Assembly: GCA_028877045.1 (NCBI GenBank)
Contig: JAGWPQ010000216.1
Span: forward strand, 1 to 14,366
Source of the DNA: Bacteroidota bacterium
GTDB lineage: Bacteria; Bacteroidota; Bacteroidia; Chitinophagales; Chitinophagaceae
Length of the DNA stretch: 14,366 nucleotides
Direction of reading: 5' to 3'
The position numbers were made by a program, and so were the translations under genes. Of the stretch, positions 13,201-14,366 are shown piece by piece (positions within the stretch are counted from its first letter, which is position 1; every line of letters begins with the position of its first letter). The notes beneath the pieces are model-generated. The model saw only the letters and a list, made by a program, of their open reading frames with translations, did no database searches and was not told the origin of the DNA.

Positions 13201-13781
13201 AAAAAATTGTTGTCATCGGCCCTGAATCAACCGGTAAAAGTACTTTGTGCGAACAATTGGCACAACAGTACGAAATGCAATGGTGTCCTGAGTTTGCGAG
13301 GGAATATCTCATCACTAATGGCAAAGAATACGGCTTTGATGATCTTTTAACCATTGCAAAAGGCCAGATCGCATTGGAAGAAGAATACGAATCGATGGTC
13401 AATAGCCAGTGGTCAATGATCTCTCAAAACATTTATGTAAATAAAAATTCGCAGCGAGCCATTCATCACCCGCCATTGCTTTTTATTGATACCGATATGT
13501 ATGTGATGAAAGTTTGGAACGAATATGTTTTTGGTAAATGCCATCAATTTATTCTGGATGAAATTGTGAGCAGAAAATACGATCTGTATTTGTTGTGCAA
13601 TGTTGATCTGCCCTGGGTAAAAGATGAGTTGCGTGAATATCCTGATGAAGGGCCGCGAAAAGAATTATTTAGTATTTACAAAGATCTGCTCATCAATCAG
13701 CAAACACCATGGGTTGAAATAAGTGGTGGATATGATGAACGATTGCAAAAGGCGATTGATGCGGTCAATAAAATTTTGTAA
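13182..13781 (+). CDS. NadR-like ribosylnicotinamide kinase (AAA-type ATPase)
   Basis: The 199-residue product has the Walker A loop GPESTGKST (residues 13-21), PEFAREYL (36-43) and a Walker B-like FIDTDMYVMKVW (101 on), as in the kinase half of NadR. It lacks the N-terminal NMN adenylyltransferase domain, so it should only phosphorylate nicotinamide riboside to NMN. It starts inside the end of tag and belongs with pnuC. Residues 71-98, between EEEYE and PLLFIDTD, look like an insertion. Relatives as I recall them have a short linker there, and the DNA contains TGGTCAAT twice (13396-13403 and 13410-13417). The insertion keeps the frame and avoids the known motifs, so the enzyme is probably functional. 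The stop lies 8 bases from the convergent permease gene. Confidence 0.88.
   Translation: MEKQIIKKIVVIGPESTGKSTLCEQLAQQYEMQWCPEFAREYLITNGKEYGFDDLLTIAKGQIALEEEYESMVNSQWSMISQNIYVNKNSQRAIHHPPLLFIDTDMYVMKVWNEYVFGKCHQFILDEIVSRKYDLYLLCNVDLPWVKDELREYPDEGPRKELFSIYKDLLINQQTPWVEISGGYDERLQKAIDAVNKIL
13396..13417. repeat. Short direct repeat within apparent in-frame insertion in kinase gene
   Basis: TGGTCAAT occurs at 13396-13403 and 13410-13417, a 14-base period. It lies in the stretch encoding kinase residues 71-98, which seems extra relative to the family. The unit resembles a GGTCAATAG-type tandem repeat I associate with Bacteroidota intergenic DNA; that is recollection. Confidence 0.4.
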
Positions 13782-13789
13782 AAAAATAA

Positions 13790-14366
13790 TTATACAAAAA
13801 GATTAAACAATAAAACGCCCATCAATCCAATAACCGAAACAATACTTTCCATCACCGACCAGGAACGGATCGTATCTTTTACCGAGAGATTAAAATATTC
13901 TTTGAACATCCAGAATCCAATATCGTTCACGTGCGAAAACATTAAACTTCCTGCACCGATCGATAACACCATTAAGCTCGGATTGATGCCCGGTTGATTC
14001 ATCATTGGCAAAACAATTCCTGCTGTTGTTAATCCCGCAACAGTAGCCGACCCAACACAAACCCTGATGATCGCTGCAATTAACCATGCCAATATCAATG
14101 GCTGCAAATGCAGGCTCTGCAAGGCATTCGCAATCTCATTGCTCACACCACTATCAGATAAAATTTGTTTGAACGAACCCGCACCGCCAAAAATTAATAA
14201 TATCATCGCAATATCTTTTACTGATTCTGCGTAAGCACTCATCAATTCTTTCATCGACTTTCCTGTTCTGAAACCAATTGCAAAAGTTGCTGTGATCAAT
14301 GCGATCAACATTAAAATAGAACGTTCGCTTACAAATGCACAGACCGCAATAATATTTTTATCATGA
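13790..14366 (-). CDS. GntP-family gluconate/organic acid permease (partial, N-terminus outside window)
   Basis: The frame is open leftward from the right edge to the stop at 13790, giving about 192 C-terminal residues. It is a multi-helix membrane protein of the GntP family (H+-coupled uptake of gluconate and related acids). The recognisable segments are MILLIFGGAGSFKQILSDSGV, then VGSATVAGLTTAGIVLPM, and SLMFSHVNDIGFWMFKEYF, all typical of the second half of GntP proteins. Full-length members have about 440 residues, so more than half is missing. The internal ATG at 14311 is not the start, since 18 further codons upstream remain open and hydrophobic. It converges with the kinase gene with no visible terminator between them. 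Confidence 0.92.
   Translation of the reverse strand, partial: HDKNIIAVCAFVSERSILMLIALITATFAIGFRTGKSMKELMSAYAESVKDIAMILLIFGGAGSFKQILSDSGVSNEIANALQSLHLQPLILAWLIAAIIRVCVGSATVAGLTTAGIVLPMMNQPGINPSLMVLSIGAGSLMFSHVNDIGFWMFKEYFNLSVKDTIRSWSVMESIVSVIGLMGVLLFNLFV

Noticed and set aside
13396..13417. Start of a CRISPR array or tandem repeat array
   Set aside because: Only two 8-base units, inside a coding frame, with no spacer-repeat pattern.

Overview
The window looks like chromosomal DNA of a member of the Bacteroidota, most likely a Chitinophagaceae-type bacterium. The grounds are low GC, starts without clear Shine-Dalgarno sequences, TAnnTTTG-like promoter boxes, short hairpin repeats in intergenic gaps, and the gene families themselves (secreted Asn/Gly-rich protein, DUF4136 lipoprotein, PnuC next to a NadR-like kinase). 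This placement is an inference from family resemblance. No rRNA, tRNA, CRISPR array, transposase or phage gene was seen, and no gene-free stretch exceeds about 190 bases.

Region 1 (1-4117) is the most unusual part. Leftward runs an apparent three-gene operon: two tandem 2H phosphoesterase (2'-5' RNA ligase-like) paralogues followed by a PA0069-type radical SAM protein cut by the window edge. The first paralogue keeps both catalytic HxT/HxS motifs; the second has lost both histidines. Rightward, from the same 73-bp gap, run a UmuD-like gene and a UmuC (Pol V type, Y-family) gene. The UmuD-like protein aligns without gaps to E. coli UmuD across the catalytic region, but has Ala in place of the catalytic Ser and Arg in place of the catalytic Lys. 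The gap holds a perfect 17-bp palindrome. A 102-bp imperfect inverted repeat and a C/G hairpin lie between umuD and umuC, the hairpin directly against the umuC start. Together this reads as a divergent damage-response locus with two catalytically dead-looking partners.

Region 2 (4204-8736) holds a leftward pair (DUF72 protein, then DUF4136 lipoprotein), a large exported rightward protein with three WY...GPW repeats and a Tyr/Gly/Trp-rich then Asn/Arg/Gln-rich tail, and a leftward secreted protein with one calcium-loop-like motif. A strong stem-loop separates the last two convergent genes.

Region 3 (8924-11906) holds an APC-family amino acid permease, a cobalamin-independent homocysteine S-methyltransferase (MmuM-like) and a leftward OsmC-family peroxiredoxin. 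Intergenic gaps here carry palindromic repeat units and a recurrent GTCGCACTCTT motif.

Region 4 (12008-14366) is a tight rightward operon: PnuC nicotinamide riboside transporter, Tag 3-methyladenine DNA glycosylase, and a NadR-like ribosylnicotinamide kinase. The transporter and kinase form an NAD salvage pair with a DNA repair gene placed between them. The kinase carries an apparent in-frame insertion containing a short direct repeat. A leftward GntP-type permease, cut by the right edge, converges on this operon.
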